From: an uncultured Christensenella sp.
Lineage (GTDB): Bacteria; Bacillota; Clostridia; Christensenellales; UBA1750
Reading direction: 5' to 3'
Assembly (NCBI GenBank): GCA_948468595.1
Contig: CAOKIU010000012.1
Span: forward strand, 1-44,894
DNA: 44,894 nucleotides
Below the pieces are notes generated by a model. That model did no database searches. It was given only the letters and a program-made list of their open reading frames with translations, and had not been told where the DNA came from. The translations under genes were made by a program, and so were the position numbers. Below, piece after piece: positions 23,600-31,669 of this stretch. How positions within the stretch are numbered: the first letter of the stretch is position 1; each line of letters begins with the position of its first letter.

Positions 23600-25321
23600 A
23601 TGGATTTTCGCGCGCAGACCGGCGCCATCAAGCTGTTTAAGCAGGTGCTGGACGAGGGCACGCCCACTTCTCCCCTGGTGGAAACCCCTTCGCACAAGCC
23701 GCGCTACCTGCACGCGCCCCAACAGCATTTGGAGCGCGCCATCCCGGAGGAGGAGGGCGTATCCAGTGCGTTTCTTGCGGACCTGGCGCGCAGCTTGCAT
23801 GAGGACCCCACGCTGGACATGCACGGGCTGTTGGTCGCCCGGCATGGCAAGGTGCTGATGGAGGCGGATTTCGGCGCGTATACGCACGAGGTCTGGCATT
23901 CCACTTTTTCGCTGTGCAAGTCCGTAACCGGCCTTGCGGTGGGTCTCTTGTGGGACGAGGGGAAGATCGACCTGGATGGCAAGGCGCTGCCCTATTTTGA
24001 GGGGACGGCGGGCGCGCTGTCCAACCTCACGCAGGGGAACCTGACCATTCGCCACCTGCTGACCATGCGCTCCGGCGCCCTGTTTAACGAGGCGGGCGCC
24101 GTCACCGTGGACGATTGGAGCAAGGCGTTTCTCAGCTCCATGTTAAAATTCGAGCCGGGCGCGCAGTTTGATTACAACAGCATGAACAGCTATATGCTGG
24201 CCGTGATCGTCAAAAAGGCGGCGGGCATGGGCGTTATGGACTACCTGCGCCCCCGGCTCTTTGAGCCGCTGGGCATTCAAAACGTCTTTTGGGAGAAAAG
24301 CCCGGAGGAGGTGGAAAAGGGCGGCTGGGGCATGTACATCCTGCCCGAGGACGAACTCAAGCTCGGCCAGCTTTTGCTGGATCGCGGCATGTGGCAGGGG
24401 AAGCGCATTCTTTCGGAGGAATGGATCGACATGGCCACCCAGAGGCACAGTCAAGCCCCCGCCTCTTTAGGCAATTACGATTACGGCTTTCAGCTTTGGG
24501 TGGGGCGGGAACAGCGCGTGTGGCTGTTCAACGGCCTATTTGGACAGAATGTGTTTATTTACCCGGATACGGGCTTTGTGGTGGTCACCTCGGCGGGCAA
24601 CAGCGAGAGCTTCCAGACGGGGGCGCTCTTTGACATCCTGGAGCGCGCCTTTGCCAAGGACCGCGCCTTCCCGCCCTTCCTGCCGCGGGATGGGGCGCAG
24701 TACATGGCGCTGCTCAAAACGCTTGAGGACCTGCGCCGCCCCGCGCAGCGGAGCAGACTGCCCCTTGACGCGCTCAAGGAACACATGGGCGTCTACCAGA
24801 CCAACGACAAGCGCGCCGCCAGCGTGGGCCTGCTGCCGCTGCTGGAGCAAGGCGTGCAGAATTCCTTTGCGCGCGGGCTGCACGGCGTGATGCTGCGCAA
24901 ACGGGAGGAGGAGACGACGCTCACCTTTTTTGAGGGAGACAAGCGCCACGACCTGCCCGTTAACTTGGTCGAGCCGCGCATAGTGGAGCTCTTGCTGTGC
25001 GGGCAGTATTACCGCGTGGCGGTGACCTCCGTGCTGACCATGGACGAAGACGAGAATCCCGTGCTCAAAATCCGGCTCTCTTTCCAGGAGATTCCCAACG
25101 CGCGGCTGATGAAGATTCACTTCCTTGGCAACGGGCTGCTGTTGCGGATGCGGGAGCTGCCAGGCCGGGATTACGTCAAGGACAGCCTGGACGCCTTTTT
25201 GAGCCAACACTTGGGCAAGCGGCTTATGGGCCCGCTGACCGCGCATCTGGACGGCGATTTTGCCGCCTACAAGCTGGAGCGCGCCTTTGAGCCGGAGTTA
25301 TTCTTCCAAAGGACGGAATGA
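23600..25321 (+). CDS. Serine hydrolase, beta-lactamase/esterase (class C-like) family
   Basis: This 573-residue protein has the penicillin-recognising fold: the nucleophile motif STFSLCKS (S104-x-x-K107), a tyrosine motif in FDYNSMNSYML near residue 190, and NGLFGQ in the third-motif region instead of KTG. No signal peptide is seen, so it is probably cytoplasmic, which argues against a drug-resistance or cell-wall role and fits an esterase or amidase. About 170 residues after residue 400 form a beta-rich domain I do not recognise. GGGGAG precedes the ATG. A glycosyltransferase gene follows within 16 bases, suggesting one operon. Confidence 0.85.
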   Translation: MDFRAQTGAIKLFKQVLDEGTPTSPLVETPSHKPRYLHAPQQHLERAIPEEEGVSSAFLADLARSLHEDPTLDMHGLLVARHGKVLMEADFGAYTHEVWHSTFSLCKSVTGLAVGLLWDEGKIDLDGKALPYFEGTAGALSNLTQGNLTIRHLLTMRSGALFNEAGAVTVDDWSKAFLSSMLKFEPGAQFDYNSMNSYMLAVIVKKAAGMGVMDYLRPRLFEPLGIQNVFWEKSPEEVEKGGWGMYILPEDELKLGQLLLDRGMWQGKRILSEEWIDMATQRHSQAPASLGNYDYGFQLWVGREQRVWLFNGLFGQNVFIYPDTGFVVVTSAGNSESFQTGALFDILERAFAKDRAFPPFLPRDGAQYMALLKTLEDLRRPAQRSRLPLDALKEHMGVYQTNDKRAASVGLLPLLEQGVQNSFARGLHGVMLRKREEETTLTFFEGDKRHDLPVNLVEPRIVELLLCGQYYRVAVTSVLTMDEDENPVLKIRLSFQEIPNARLMKIHFLGNGLLLRMRELPGRDYVKDSLDAFLSQHLGKRLMGPLTAHLDGDFAAYKLERAFEPELFFQRTE

Positions 25322-25336
25322 AAGAGGGGATTGGTA

Positions 25337-26443
25337 TTGAAAGCGCTCATCCTATCCTGCAATACGGGCGGGGGGCACAACGCGGCGGGAAAGGCGCTGC
25401 TGGAGGAGCTGAACCGGCGCGCCATTCCCGCCGCGATGGAGGACGCGCTGCGCTTTGGCAGGCGGCGCACCTCTCAGATCGTCTCCCAGGGGTATGTCAA
25501 CATCGCCTCCCACACGCCGCGCATCTTTGGCGGGCTGTACCGAGCGGGCGACTTCATCAGCTCCGACAAGTGGAAATCCCCTGTCTACTTTGCCAACACG
25601 CGCTATGCCGCCGCGCTTCACGACTACATCGTCTCCCAGGGGTTTGACACCGTGTTCTGCCCGCATCTGTTTCCGGCCGAAGCCCTGACATACGCGCGCA
25701 AAAAGTACGGCGCGCCCTACCGGCTCTACGCCGTGGCCACGGACTACACCTGCATCCCCTTTATGGAGGAGACGGAGCCCGATTGCTTTTTCATCCCGCA
25801 TGCGGACCTTACAGCGGAATTTGTGCAAAAGGGCATTCCCCAAGACCGCCTCAAACCGCTGGGCATCCCGGTATCGCAGCGATTTGCCGACCACATGACC
25901 AAGGACGAGGCGAGGGCGGAATTGGGCGTTGACAAAGCGGCGCGCGTCTGCCTGATGATGACGGGCTCGATGGGGTTTGGCGATATCTTTCCTTTGCCCG
26001 AGCGCATTTGCGCCGCCGGCGCGGACGTACAGGTGATTGTTCTTGTGGGCAGCAACCGGGAGCTCAAGGACCGTCTGGAGGATAAGTTCGGCGACAGCGG
26101 CCGCGTGCGCGCCGTCAGTTTTACCGATCAGGTTCCGCTGTATATGGCGGCCTGCGACGTGATGCTCACCAAGCCCGGCGGGTTGACCTCCACCGAGGCC
26201 GCCGTGTTTTCCGTCCCCTTGATCCATACCGACCCCATCCCCGGGTGCGAGACGCGCAACGCCGCCTTTTTTCAGGGGCATGGAATGTCGCGCCGCGCCC
26301 TCGGCGGGCAGGAAATCGTCTCCGCAGCCACCGAGCTGCTCTTTAGCGACAGCGCGAGGGAGGCGATGTGCGCCGCCCAAAGGCGCACCATCAACCCCTA
26401 CGCGGCGCGGGACATCGTGGACTGCGCCCTGGAAAGAGCCTGA
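25337..26443 (+). CDS. MGDG synthase/UgtP-type glycosyltransferase
   Basis: This 368-residue protein has an N-terminal MGDG-synthase-type domain (ILSCNTGGGHNAAGKAL, FCPHLFPAEAL, YAVATDYTC) and a C-terminal GT28 nucleotide-sugar-binding half (MMTGSMGFGD, VSFTDQVPLYMAACDVMLTKPGGLTSTEA). Such enzymes add glucose or galactose to diacylglycerol at the inner membrane face to make glycolipids or lipoteichoic acid anchors. A TTG start at 25337 is chosen because GAGGGG lies seven bases upstream; another TTG at 25331 is too close. It precedes a PlsY-like gene, so both probably act in membrane lipid synthesis. Confidence 0.87.
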   Translation: MKALILSCNTGGGHNAAGKALLEELNRRAIPAAMEDALRFGRRRTSQIVSQGYVNIASHTPRIFGGLYRAGDFISSDKWKSPVYFANTRYAAALHDYIVSQGFDTVFCPHLFPAEALTYARKKYGAPYRLYAVATDYTCIPFMEETEPDCFFIPHADLTAEFVQKGIPQDRLKPLGIPVSQRFADHMTKDEARAELGVDKAARVCLMMTGSMGFGDIFPLPERICAAGADVQVIVLVGSNRELKDRLEDKFGDSGRVRAVSFTDQVPLYMAACDVMLTKPGGLTSTEAAVFSVPLIHTDPIPGCETRNAAFFQGHGMSRRALGGQEIVSAATELLFSDSAREAMCAAQRRTINPYAARDIVDCALERA

Positions 26444-26484
26444 TCTCCTTTCCTCTTTGACCGTTTGAAAGAAGGGGGAAAACC

Positions 26485-27108
26485 ATGTTTATTCCGGTCT
26501 TATTTTCTATCCTCGGTTTTTTAACGGGCGGCGTGCTGTTCTCCTATCACATCCCCAAGATCTTCAAAGACGTGGATGTGGTGGCGCTTTCGCCCGACCA
26601 CAACCCCGGCACCGCCAACGCCATGAAGCTGTGCGGCGTGCCCATCGGGATGTCCTGCCTGCTGCTGGATATGCTCAAGGGCTATGCGCCGGTTTGGGGC
26701 GCGCTTCACCTGATGCGCATTGACGATCCCCTGCTGGCGCTGGTGATCGTCGCGCCCGTGCTGGGGCATGCGCTGGCCGTCTTTTACCCCTTCCGGGGCG
26801 GCAAGGCGGTCGCCGTCTCCTTTGGCGCGCTGTTGGGCCTTTTGCCCCAGAGCCTGGCCGTGTTCGCGCTGGTGGCGCCCTATCTCTTCTTTACCCTTGT
26901 TGTGGTGCTGCACCCCAACGAGCGCAAGACCGTGGCCAGCTTTTTCTGCCTGGCTGTCTCCTGCCTGATTGGCGCGTTTTACACGCACCGGATGGGCGTT
27001 ACCATGGGCGTGGCCGGCATGGCCCTTGTGGCCATGTGGAAAAACCGCGTAAGGGCGGATGAAACCGCGGAAATTCAGCCGGAGGCGGCTGTAATGCAGA
27101 AACATTGA
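26485..27108 (+). CDS. PlsY-like glycerol-3-phosphate acyltransferase family protein
   Basis: This 207-residue protein with about five membrane helices keeps the order of PlsY motifs but in altered form: HNPGTANAMKLCG for GSGNxGATN, LLDMLKGYAPV, and GHALAVFYPFRGGKAVAV for GHxFPxFxGFKGGKGVAT. The third catalytic motif is not evident in the C-terminus, which is charged. It may be a divergent acyltransferase or a non-catalytic relative. GAAGGGGGAAAACC precedes the ATG. Its position after a lipid glycosyltransferase supports a role in lipid assembly. Confidence 0.8.
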   Translation: MFIPVLFSILGFLTGGVLFSYHIPKIFKDVDVVALSPDHNPGTANAMKLCGVPIGMSCLLLDMLKGYAPVWGALHLMRIDDPLLALVIVAPVLGHALAVFYPFRGGKAVAVSFGALLGLLPQSLAVFALVAPYLFFTLVVVLHPNERKTVASFFCLAVSCLIGAFYTHRMGVTMGVAGMALVAMWKNRVRADETAEIQPEAAVMQKH

Positions 27109-27109
27109 C

Positions 27110-27156
27110 AAAAGAGGTCCCGCGCGTCGTCAAAAGACGCGCGGGACCTCTTTTTG
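27110..27156. terminator. Bidirectional terminator between PlsY-like gene and tadA
   Basis: A perfect 19-bp stem (27110-27128 with 27136-27154, loop GTCAAAA) has an A-run on one side and TTTTTG on the other, serving both convergent genes. Confidence 0.9.
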
Positions 27157-27163
27157 TCGGGAT

Positions 27164-27637
27164 TTATGTGGGGCGGTTTTCCCTGCGCGCCTGGAAGAAG
27201 GCGCTCAGCTCCCGGCGACAATCCTCCGCAAGCACGCCGCCCAGAGCGGGAACCGCGCTGTGCAGCCGTTCGTCCAGGTTCAGCGCATAGACGCTGCCCA
27301 TGCCGCCCATCTGCTCATCAAACGCGCCAAAGACCACCAGGCTGGGCCGGGCCTGCGCCAGGGCGGAGGCGCACATGGGACAGGGCTCCAAGGTGACATA
27401 GACGGTGCAGCCCGTGAGCTGCCAGCCGCCCAACGCCTGTCCGGCGCGCCGCAGCGCGAGGATCTCGGCATGCGCGGTGGGGTCGTGCGCGCCCTCGCGC
27501 TCGTTGCGCGCGCGGGCCAGGACGCGCCCCTGGCGCACGACCAGCGCGCCCACCGGCACTTCGCCCGCGGCGGCCGCCTCTCTTGCCAGGTCCAGCGCCT
27601 GCCGCATCCAGGACTCATGCTCTGCCAATGTGCTCAA
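27164..27637 (-). CDS. tadA: tRNA-specific adenosine deaminase
   Basis: This enzyme makes inosine at the wobble position of tRNA-Arg(ACG). The 157-residue protein has the zinc deaminase motifs TAHAEILAL (catalytic glutamate) and LEPCPMCASAL, plus HESWMRQALDLA at the N-terminus. A TTG start at 27637 is preferred: AAGG lies eight bases upstream, and the only upstream ATG (27706) sits directly on the -10 box TATAATGG, so it cannot be within the mRNA. Confidence 0.92.
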   Translation of the reverse strand: MSTLAEHESWMRQALDLAREAAAAGEVPVGALVVRQGRVLARARNEREGAHDPTAHAEILALRRAGQALGGWQLTGCTVYVTLEPCPMCASALAQARPSLVVFGAFDEQMGGMGSVYALNLDERLHSAVPALGGVLAEDCRRELSAFFQARRENRPT

Positions 27638-27704
27638 TCCACGCGCCTTCTTTCTAAGATCAAATGGTATCGATGGGGGAAACCCTTTCGCGTCCACACG
27701 AACC

Positions 27705-27734
27705 ATTATACCACAGTCCTGCGGTTTTGCACAA
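27705..27734 (-). promoter_or_regulatory. Promoter of tadA
   Basis: Leftward TTGTGC (27729-27734) and a perfect TATAAT (27705-27710) have an 18-base spacer. It is back to back with the next rightward promoter, with only eight bases between the two -35 boxes. Confidence 0.65.
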
Positions 27735-27742
27735 AGCGGCGG

Positions 27743-27771
27743 TTGAATTGACGTCCGCAATGTGATATAAC
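27743..27771 (+). promoter_or_regulatory. Promoter of the flavodoxin-like reductase gene
   Basis: TTGAAT (27743-27748) and TATAAC (27766-27771) have a 17-base spacer, about 37 bases before the start codon. Confidence 0.65.
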
Positions 27772-27808
27772 CTAGGGGAGAACCGAAAGGACCGAAGGAG
27801 GAGAAGGG

Positions 27809-28429
27809 ATGAAGGTTTTAGCGATCAACGGCAGTCCCAATGCCCATGGAAACACCGCAAAGGCCATTGAGCTGGTCGCGGAAGCGCTGCGCGAGGAGGG
27901 CGTCGAGGTGGAGGTCGTGCAGGTGGGCAACCTGCCCGTCCGTTCCTGCATCGACTGCCGCAAGTGCCGCGAGCGGGCGGACCACCGCTGCGTGTTTGAC
28001 GACATTGTGAATGTTTGCATCGAAAAGGCGCAGTCCTGCGATGGGTTTATCTTTGGCTCGCCCACTTACTATGCCGGCATGTCGGGCGCGATGAAGGCGT
28101 TTATGGACCGGCTCTTCTTTACCGGCGCCATGCCGCCCTACAAGGTGGGCATGGCCATCGCCGCCGTGCGGCGCACCGGCGGGCTGGATGTCTACCACCA
28201 GATCAACAACTTCATGGACATCACCAACTTCATCCGCGTGCCGCTGCCCTATTGGTCCGTGGTCTATGGCAACCGGGATGGCGACATGGTGGGCGACGAA
28301 GAGGGCGTGTGCGTGATGCGCAGCGCCGGCAAGCAGATGGCCTGGCTGATGAAGTCGCTGGCGCACGCCAAGGACGCCGTGCCCATGCCCGAGCTGCCGG
28401 AGCGCTGCTTCACCAATTTCATCCGGTGA
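27809..28429 (+). CDS. Flavodoxin-fold NAD(P)H:FMN reductase
   Basis: This 206-residue protein has the FMN-binding start MKVLAINGSPNAHGNTAKAI, a cysteine pair CIDCRKC, and GSPTYYAGMSGAMKAFMDR, typical of the iron-sulphur-flavoprotein or NADPH-dependent FMN reductase group in anaerobes. The CxxCxxC-like cysteines (CIDCRKCRERADHRC) could hold a cluster or just be redox-active. The electron acceptor is unknown. AAGGAGGAG precedes the ATG. Confidence 0.92.
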   Translation: MKVLAINGSPNAHGNTAKAIELVAEALREEGVEVEVVQVGNLPVRSCIDCRKCRERADHRCVFDDIVNVCIEKAQSCDGFIFGSPTYYAGMSGAMKAFMDRLFFTGAMPPYKVGMAIAAVRRTGGLDVYHQINNFMDITNFIRVPLPYWSVVYGNRDGDMVGDEEGVCVMRSAGKQMAWLMKSLAHAKDAVPMPELPERCFTNFIR

Positions 28430-28435
28430 CGTGGA

Positions 28436-28468
28436 GCGGCCGGCGCGTGCCGCCGGCCGCTGCCTTTT
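28436..28468 (+). terminator. Terminator of the flavodoxin-like gene
   Basis: A perfect 10-bp stem (28436-28445 with 28451-28460) is followed by TGCCTTTTG. Confidence 0.75.
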
Positions 28469-28504
28469 GTCGCGTCAAAGTTAGCACCGCGAGGAGGAGA
28501 AGCA

Positions 28505-29260
28505 TTGAAATTCGTTTCTTGGAACGTAAACGGACTGAGGGCCTGCGTGGACAAGGGCTTTGCGCAGGCTTTTGAGGCCGCGGACGCGGATATTTTCTGC
28601 GTGCAGGAGACCAAGCTGCAACAGGGGCAGATCGACTTTGCCCCCCAGGGCTACTGTGCCTACTGGAATTACGCGGTTAAGAAGGGGTATTCCGGCACAG
28701 CCGTGTTCGCCCGGCGGGAGCCGGAGCGCGTTGATTACGGCCTGGGCATCCCGGAGCACGATCAGGAGGGCCGCGTCATCACGCTTGCGTATCCGGAGTT
28801 TTACTTTGTCTGCGTCTACACCCCCAACGCCCAGTCGGAGCTCCAGCGCCTTGCCTACCGCATGACTTGGGAGGACGACTTCCGCGCCTATCTGATGCGG
28901 TTGGACCAGGACAAGCCCGTGATCGTCTGCGGGGATTTAAACGTGGCGCACCAGGAGATCGATCTGAAGAATCCCAAGCAGAACCGAGGCAGCGCGGGCT
29001 TTACCGACCAGGAGCGCGGCAAGTTTGGCGAACTGCTGGACGCGGGATTCTCCGACACCTTCCGCGCGCTGCACCCGGATACGGTTTCCGCCTATTCCTG
29101 GTGGTCCTACCGGTTCAAGGCCCGCCAGCGCAACACGGGTTGGCGCATCGACTACTTCCTCGTGTCCCGTCGCCTGCTTCCGCACGTGACGGACGCCGCC
29201 ATCCATGCGGATGTCCTGGGCAGCGACCATTGCCCGGTCAGCCTGACCCTTGACTTGTAA
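28505..29260 (+). CDS. xth: Exodeoxyribonuclease III / AP endonuclease
   Basis: This 251-residue enzyme of base excision repair cuts DNA 5' to abasic sites. Motifs: SWNVNGLRA, CVQETKLQ (metal-binding Glu), GYSGTAVF, CGDLNVAH, GWRIDYFLVS and GSDHCPVSLTL (catalytic His). It starts with TTG at 28505, seven bases after GAGGAGGAG. An AP endonuclease would act after glycosylases; the EndoQ-like protein elsewhere in this window would use an alternative route. Confidence 0.95.
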   Translation: MKFVSWNVNGLRACVDKGFAQAFEAADADIFCVQETKLQQGQIDFAPQGYCAYWNYAVKKGYSGTAVFARREPERVDYGLGIPEHDQEGRVITLAYPEFYFVCVYTPNAQSELQRLAYRMTWEDDFRAYLMRLDQDKPVIVCGDLNVAHQEIDLKNPKQNRGSAGFTDQERGKFGELLDAGFSDTFRALHPDTVSAYSWWSYRFKARQRNTGWRIDYFLVSRRLLPHVTDAAIHADVLGSDHCPVSLTLDL

Positions 29261-29289
29261 AAAAAAGCCCCACGGCGTGCCGTGGGGCT
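29259..29289 (-). terminator. Terminator downstream of nadE (also 3' end of xth)
   Basis: An 11-bp stem (29266-29276 with 29279-29289) is followed leftward by a run of eight T. It is a canonical terminator for leftward transcripts coming from nadE. Confidence 0.8.
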
Positions 29290-29389
29290 CGGACTGCCTA
29301 AAAAAGCTCTGGAAAATCCTTTGGCGCCATTCTCTTGAAATTCTGGGAAAGGCGTATTGCGCTTTTCTCGATCGTATCGCGTATTTCGA

Positions 29390-29427
29390 AACACATCCCC
29401 CCACGGCGCCCCGTGGGGGGATGTGTT
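29390..29427. terminator. Perfect 17-bp hairpin between xth and nadE
   Basis: Arms 29390-29406 and 29411-29427 are fully complementary, loop CGCC. The T-tract is short on either side (TTTAAG, TTTCG). Its core CCCCACGGCG is shared with the hairpin at 29266-29289. The rest of 29290-29542 holds no gene I can support. Confidence 0.6.
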
Positions 29428-29542
29428 TAAGTAAGTGAGTAGCGATTGTCCGTAAGTTAAATCACGGCCGCCGGGCAAGGAGCCAAAACCCTATTCCTCG
29501 GAAGGGAATGCGTCTTTTCCGAGGGCGTCAAGGGCGTGCGGC

Positions 29543-31444
29543 CTACAGCGTCTCCGCCTCGCGCAGCCAAAGCGCCGCGCAGGCGTCCGAGGGCATGCGC
29601 CAGTCGCCGCGGGGCGAGAGCGTGACGGTGCCCACCTTCGGGCCGTCCGGCAGGCAGGAGCGCTTGAATTGCTGGGAGAAGAAGCGGCGCAAAAAGACCA
29701 GCAGCCACTTTTTGATCTCCGCATCGTCATAGCGGCCCGCCATGGCCAGCTTGCAGAGGCGGTAGACCTTGCGCGGGGAAAAGCCGAAGCGCACCAGGTA
29801 ATAGAGAAAGAAGTCGTGCAGTTCGTAGGGCCCCACGATTTCCTCCGTGCGCTGGGCGATTTTTCCATCCTTGGGGGGCAGCAACTCCGGGCTCACCGGC
29901 GTATCCAGCACGTCCAGGAGCACATCCTTGAGCGCGCCCTCGCTCCTTGCGGCCTCAAAGGCCACCAGATGCCGCACCAGGGTCTTGGGAATGGAGCAGT
30001 TGACCGCATACATGGACATGTGATCGCCGTTATAGGTCGCCCAGCCCAGCGCCAGCTCGGACAGGTCGCCGGTGCCCACCACAAGGCCGCCCACCTGGTT
30101 GGCAATGTCCATCGCCACCTGCGTGCGCTCGCGCGCTTGGCTGTTTTCAAAGGTGACGTCGTGATTCTCCATGTCCTGGCCGATGTCGGCAAAGTGCTGT
30201 TTTACCGCCTTGCCAATGTCCACATGGCGCAAGGTGGCGCCATAGGCCTCGGCCAGCACCATGGCGTTGCTCTTGGTGCGCGCCGTGGTGCCAAAGCAGG
30301 GCATGGTCACCGCGATAATGCCGTCGCGGTCCAGCCCCATCAGGTCGAAGGCGTGTACCGTCACAATCAGCGCGAGCGTTGAATCCAAGCCGCCCGACAG
30401 CGCCACGACCGCCTTTCGAATCCCCGTATGGCGCAGGCGCGTGCACAGCCCCGCGGCCTGAAGGCGGAGGATTTCCTCGCACCGCTGGCGCAGGCCCTGC
30501 TCGGTGCGCGGCACAAAGGGCGTGGGGGAGATCTCCCGGCGCAGCTCCAACTCCCGCGTTTCCAGCATGAAGGAGACCACGCGCGCGTCCTCCGCCTTGG
30601 GGAAGGTGTTTTGGCGGCGGCGCTCCGCGCTCAGCTTGGCCACATCCACATCCGCCAGGGTCACGCCCGACTGAAAGCGCGGGGATTCCGCCAGCAAAGC
30701 GCCGTTTTCCGCGATGAGGTCGTGCCCGGCAAACACCATGTCCTGCGAGGATTCCCCCAATCCCGCGTCCGCGTAGGCGTAGGCGCAGAGCAGGCGGGAG
30801 GACTGCCCCGTGACCAGTTGGCGGCGATACTGCATCTTGCCGATCACCTCATCGCTGGCCGAGAGGTTGACCACCACCGTCGCGCCCGCCGCGGCGAGGA
30901 ATGCGGAGGGCGGGCAGGGCACCCAAAGATCCTCGCAGATCTCCACGCCCAGCACAAGGTCCGGCATGGATTGACAGGCAAAGACCTGGCGCGCGCACAG
31001 GCGCGTCTCTTGCCCCGCAAGGGTTATGGGCGCGTCGATGGCCCCGCCGGGGCTAAAGTGCCGCGCTTCGTAAAACTCCGCGTAATTGGGAATGTGCGTC
31101 TTGGGCACCACGCCCAGCAGCTTGCCCCGGCAGAGCACGGCCGCGCCGTTATAGAGCGCCGCGCCCAGCCGCACCGGCAGGCCCACCACCAACACCGCGT
31201 CCAGCGCAGCGGTCTCCTGAAGGACCCTTTCCAGGGCTTCCTGCGCGCCGCTGAGCAGCGTCTCGGACAAAAAGAGGTCTCCGCAGGTGTAGCCCGTCAA
31301 TCCCAGCTCCGGAAAGACGACGATTGAGGCGCCTTGCTGCGCGGCCTGCTTCGCCAAATCCACCGTGCGCCCGGCGTTGCCCATGCAGTCGGCTACCTTG
31401 ATTTCCGGCGTCGCCGCACCCACGCGCACAAAACCGTCTTTCAT
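29543..31444 (-). CDS. nadE: Glutamine-dependent NAD+ synthetase
   Basis: This enzyme converts nicotinate adenine dinucleotide, ATP and glutamine to NAD+. The 633-residue protein has an N-terminal nitrilase-type glutaminase domain with the E-K-C triad (FPELGLTGYT, PKTHIPNY, VEICEDLWVP) and a C-terminal synthetase with the pyrophosphatase loop LSGGLDSTLAL and GTGDLSELALGW. Ammonia is passed internally between the two. ATG 31444 is preferred over TTG 31450 because GGGAG lies nine bases upstream of the ATG. Confidence 0.96.
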   Translation of the reverse strand: MKDGFVRVGAATPEIKVADCMGNAGRTVDLAKQAAQQGASIVVFPELGLTGYTCGDLFLSETLLSGAQEALERVLQETAALDAVLVVGLPVRLGAALYNGAAVLCRGKLLGVVPKTHIPNYAEFYEARHFSPGGAIDAPITLAGQETRLCARQVFACQSMPDLVLGVEICEDLWVPCPPSAFLAAAGATVVVNLSASDEVIGKMQYRRQLVTGQSSRLLCAYAYADAGLGESSQDMVFAGHDLIAENGALLAESPRFQSGVTLADVDVAKLSAERRRQNTFPKAEDARVVSFMLETRELELRREISPTPFVPRTEQGLRQRCEEILRLQAAGLCTRLRHTGIRKAVVALSGGLDSTLALIVTVHAFDLMGLDRDGIIAVTMPCFGTTARTKSNAMVLAEAYGATLRHVDIGKAVKQHFADIGQDMENHDVTFENSQARERTQVAMDIANQVGGLVVGTGDLSELALGWATYNGDHMSMYAVNCSIPKTLVRHLVAFEAARSEGALKDVLLDVLDTPVSPELLPPKDGKIAQRTEEIVGPYELHDFFLYYLVRFGFSPRKVYRLCKLAMAGRYDDAEIKKWLLVFLRRFFSQQFKRSCLPDGPKVGTVTLSPRGDWRMPSDACAALWLREAETL

Positions 31445-31487
31445 GCTCAAAATCTCCCTTGTGACAAATTTTTTCTCACTTGATGGT

Positions 31488-31516
31488 AGTATAACCCGTT
31501 TGAGAAGTCAAGATAA
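31488..31516 (-). promoter_or_regulatory. Putative promoter of nadE
   Basis: Leftward, TATACT (31488-31493) is preceded by TTATCT (31511-31516) at 17 bases. The -35 is weak. Confidence 0.45.
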
Positions 31517-31520
31517 GAAT

Positions 31521-31539
31521 TGCGAAACGCGGTTTCGCA
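31521..31539. promoter_or_regulatory. Palindromic operator candidate between nadE and eda
   Basis: TGCGAAAC-GCG-GTTTCGCA is a perfect 8-bp inverted repeat with a 3-base centre. It lies about 35 bases upstream of the eda -35 and five bases upstream of the nadE -35. It is not followed by a T-run, so a protein-binding site is more likely than a terminator. Confidence 0.6.
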
Positions 31540-31574
31540 TGGCGGATCAAATGCGAATTTATCCCGGCAAACTG

Positions 31575-31603
31575 TTGCCAGGGAGAGAAAGTTGCGATAC
31601 TAT
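31575..31603 (+). promoter_or_regulatory. Promoter of eda
   Basis: TTGCCA (31575-31580) and TACTAT (31598-31603) have a 17-base spacer. A second inverted repeat, GACGGGC-CT-GCCCGTC (31618-31633), sits just past the expected start of transcription and may be another operator. Confidence 0.7.
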
Positions 31604-31669
31604 TGACTTAGAGACCGGACGGGCCTGCCCGTCATGTGCAGAAAACAAAAGTGAAGGGAGATTTGTTTT

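Noticed and set aside
27706..27708. ATG start for tadA at 27706
   Set aside because: It lies in the -10 box TATAATGG, upstream of the expected transcription start, so a TTG start downstream is used.
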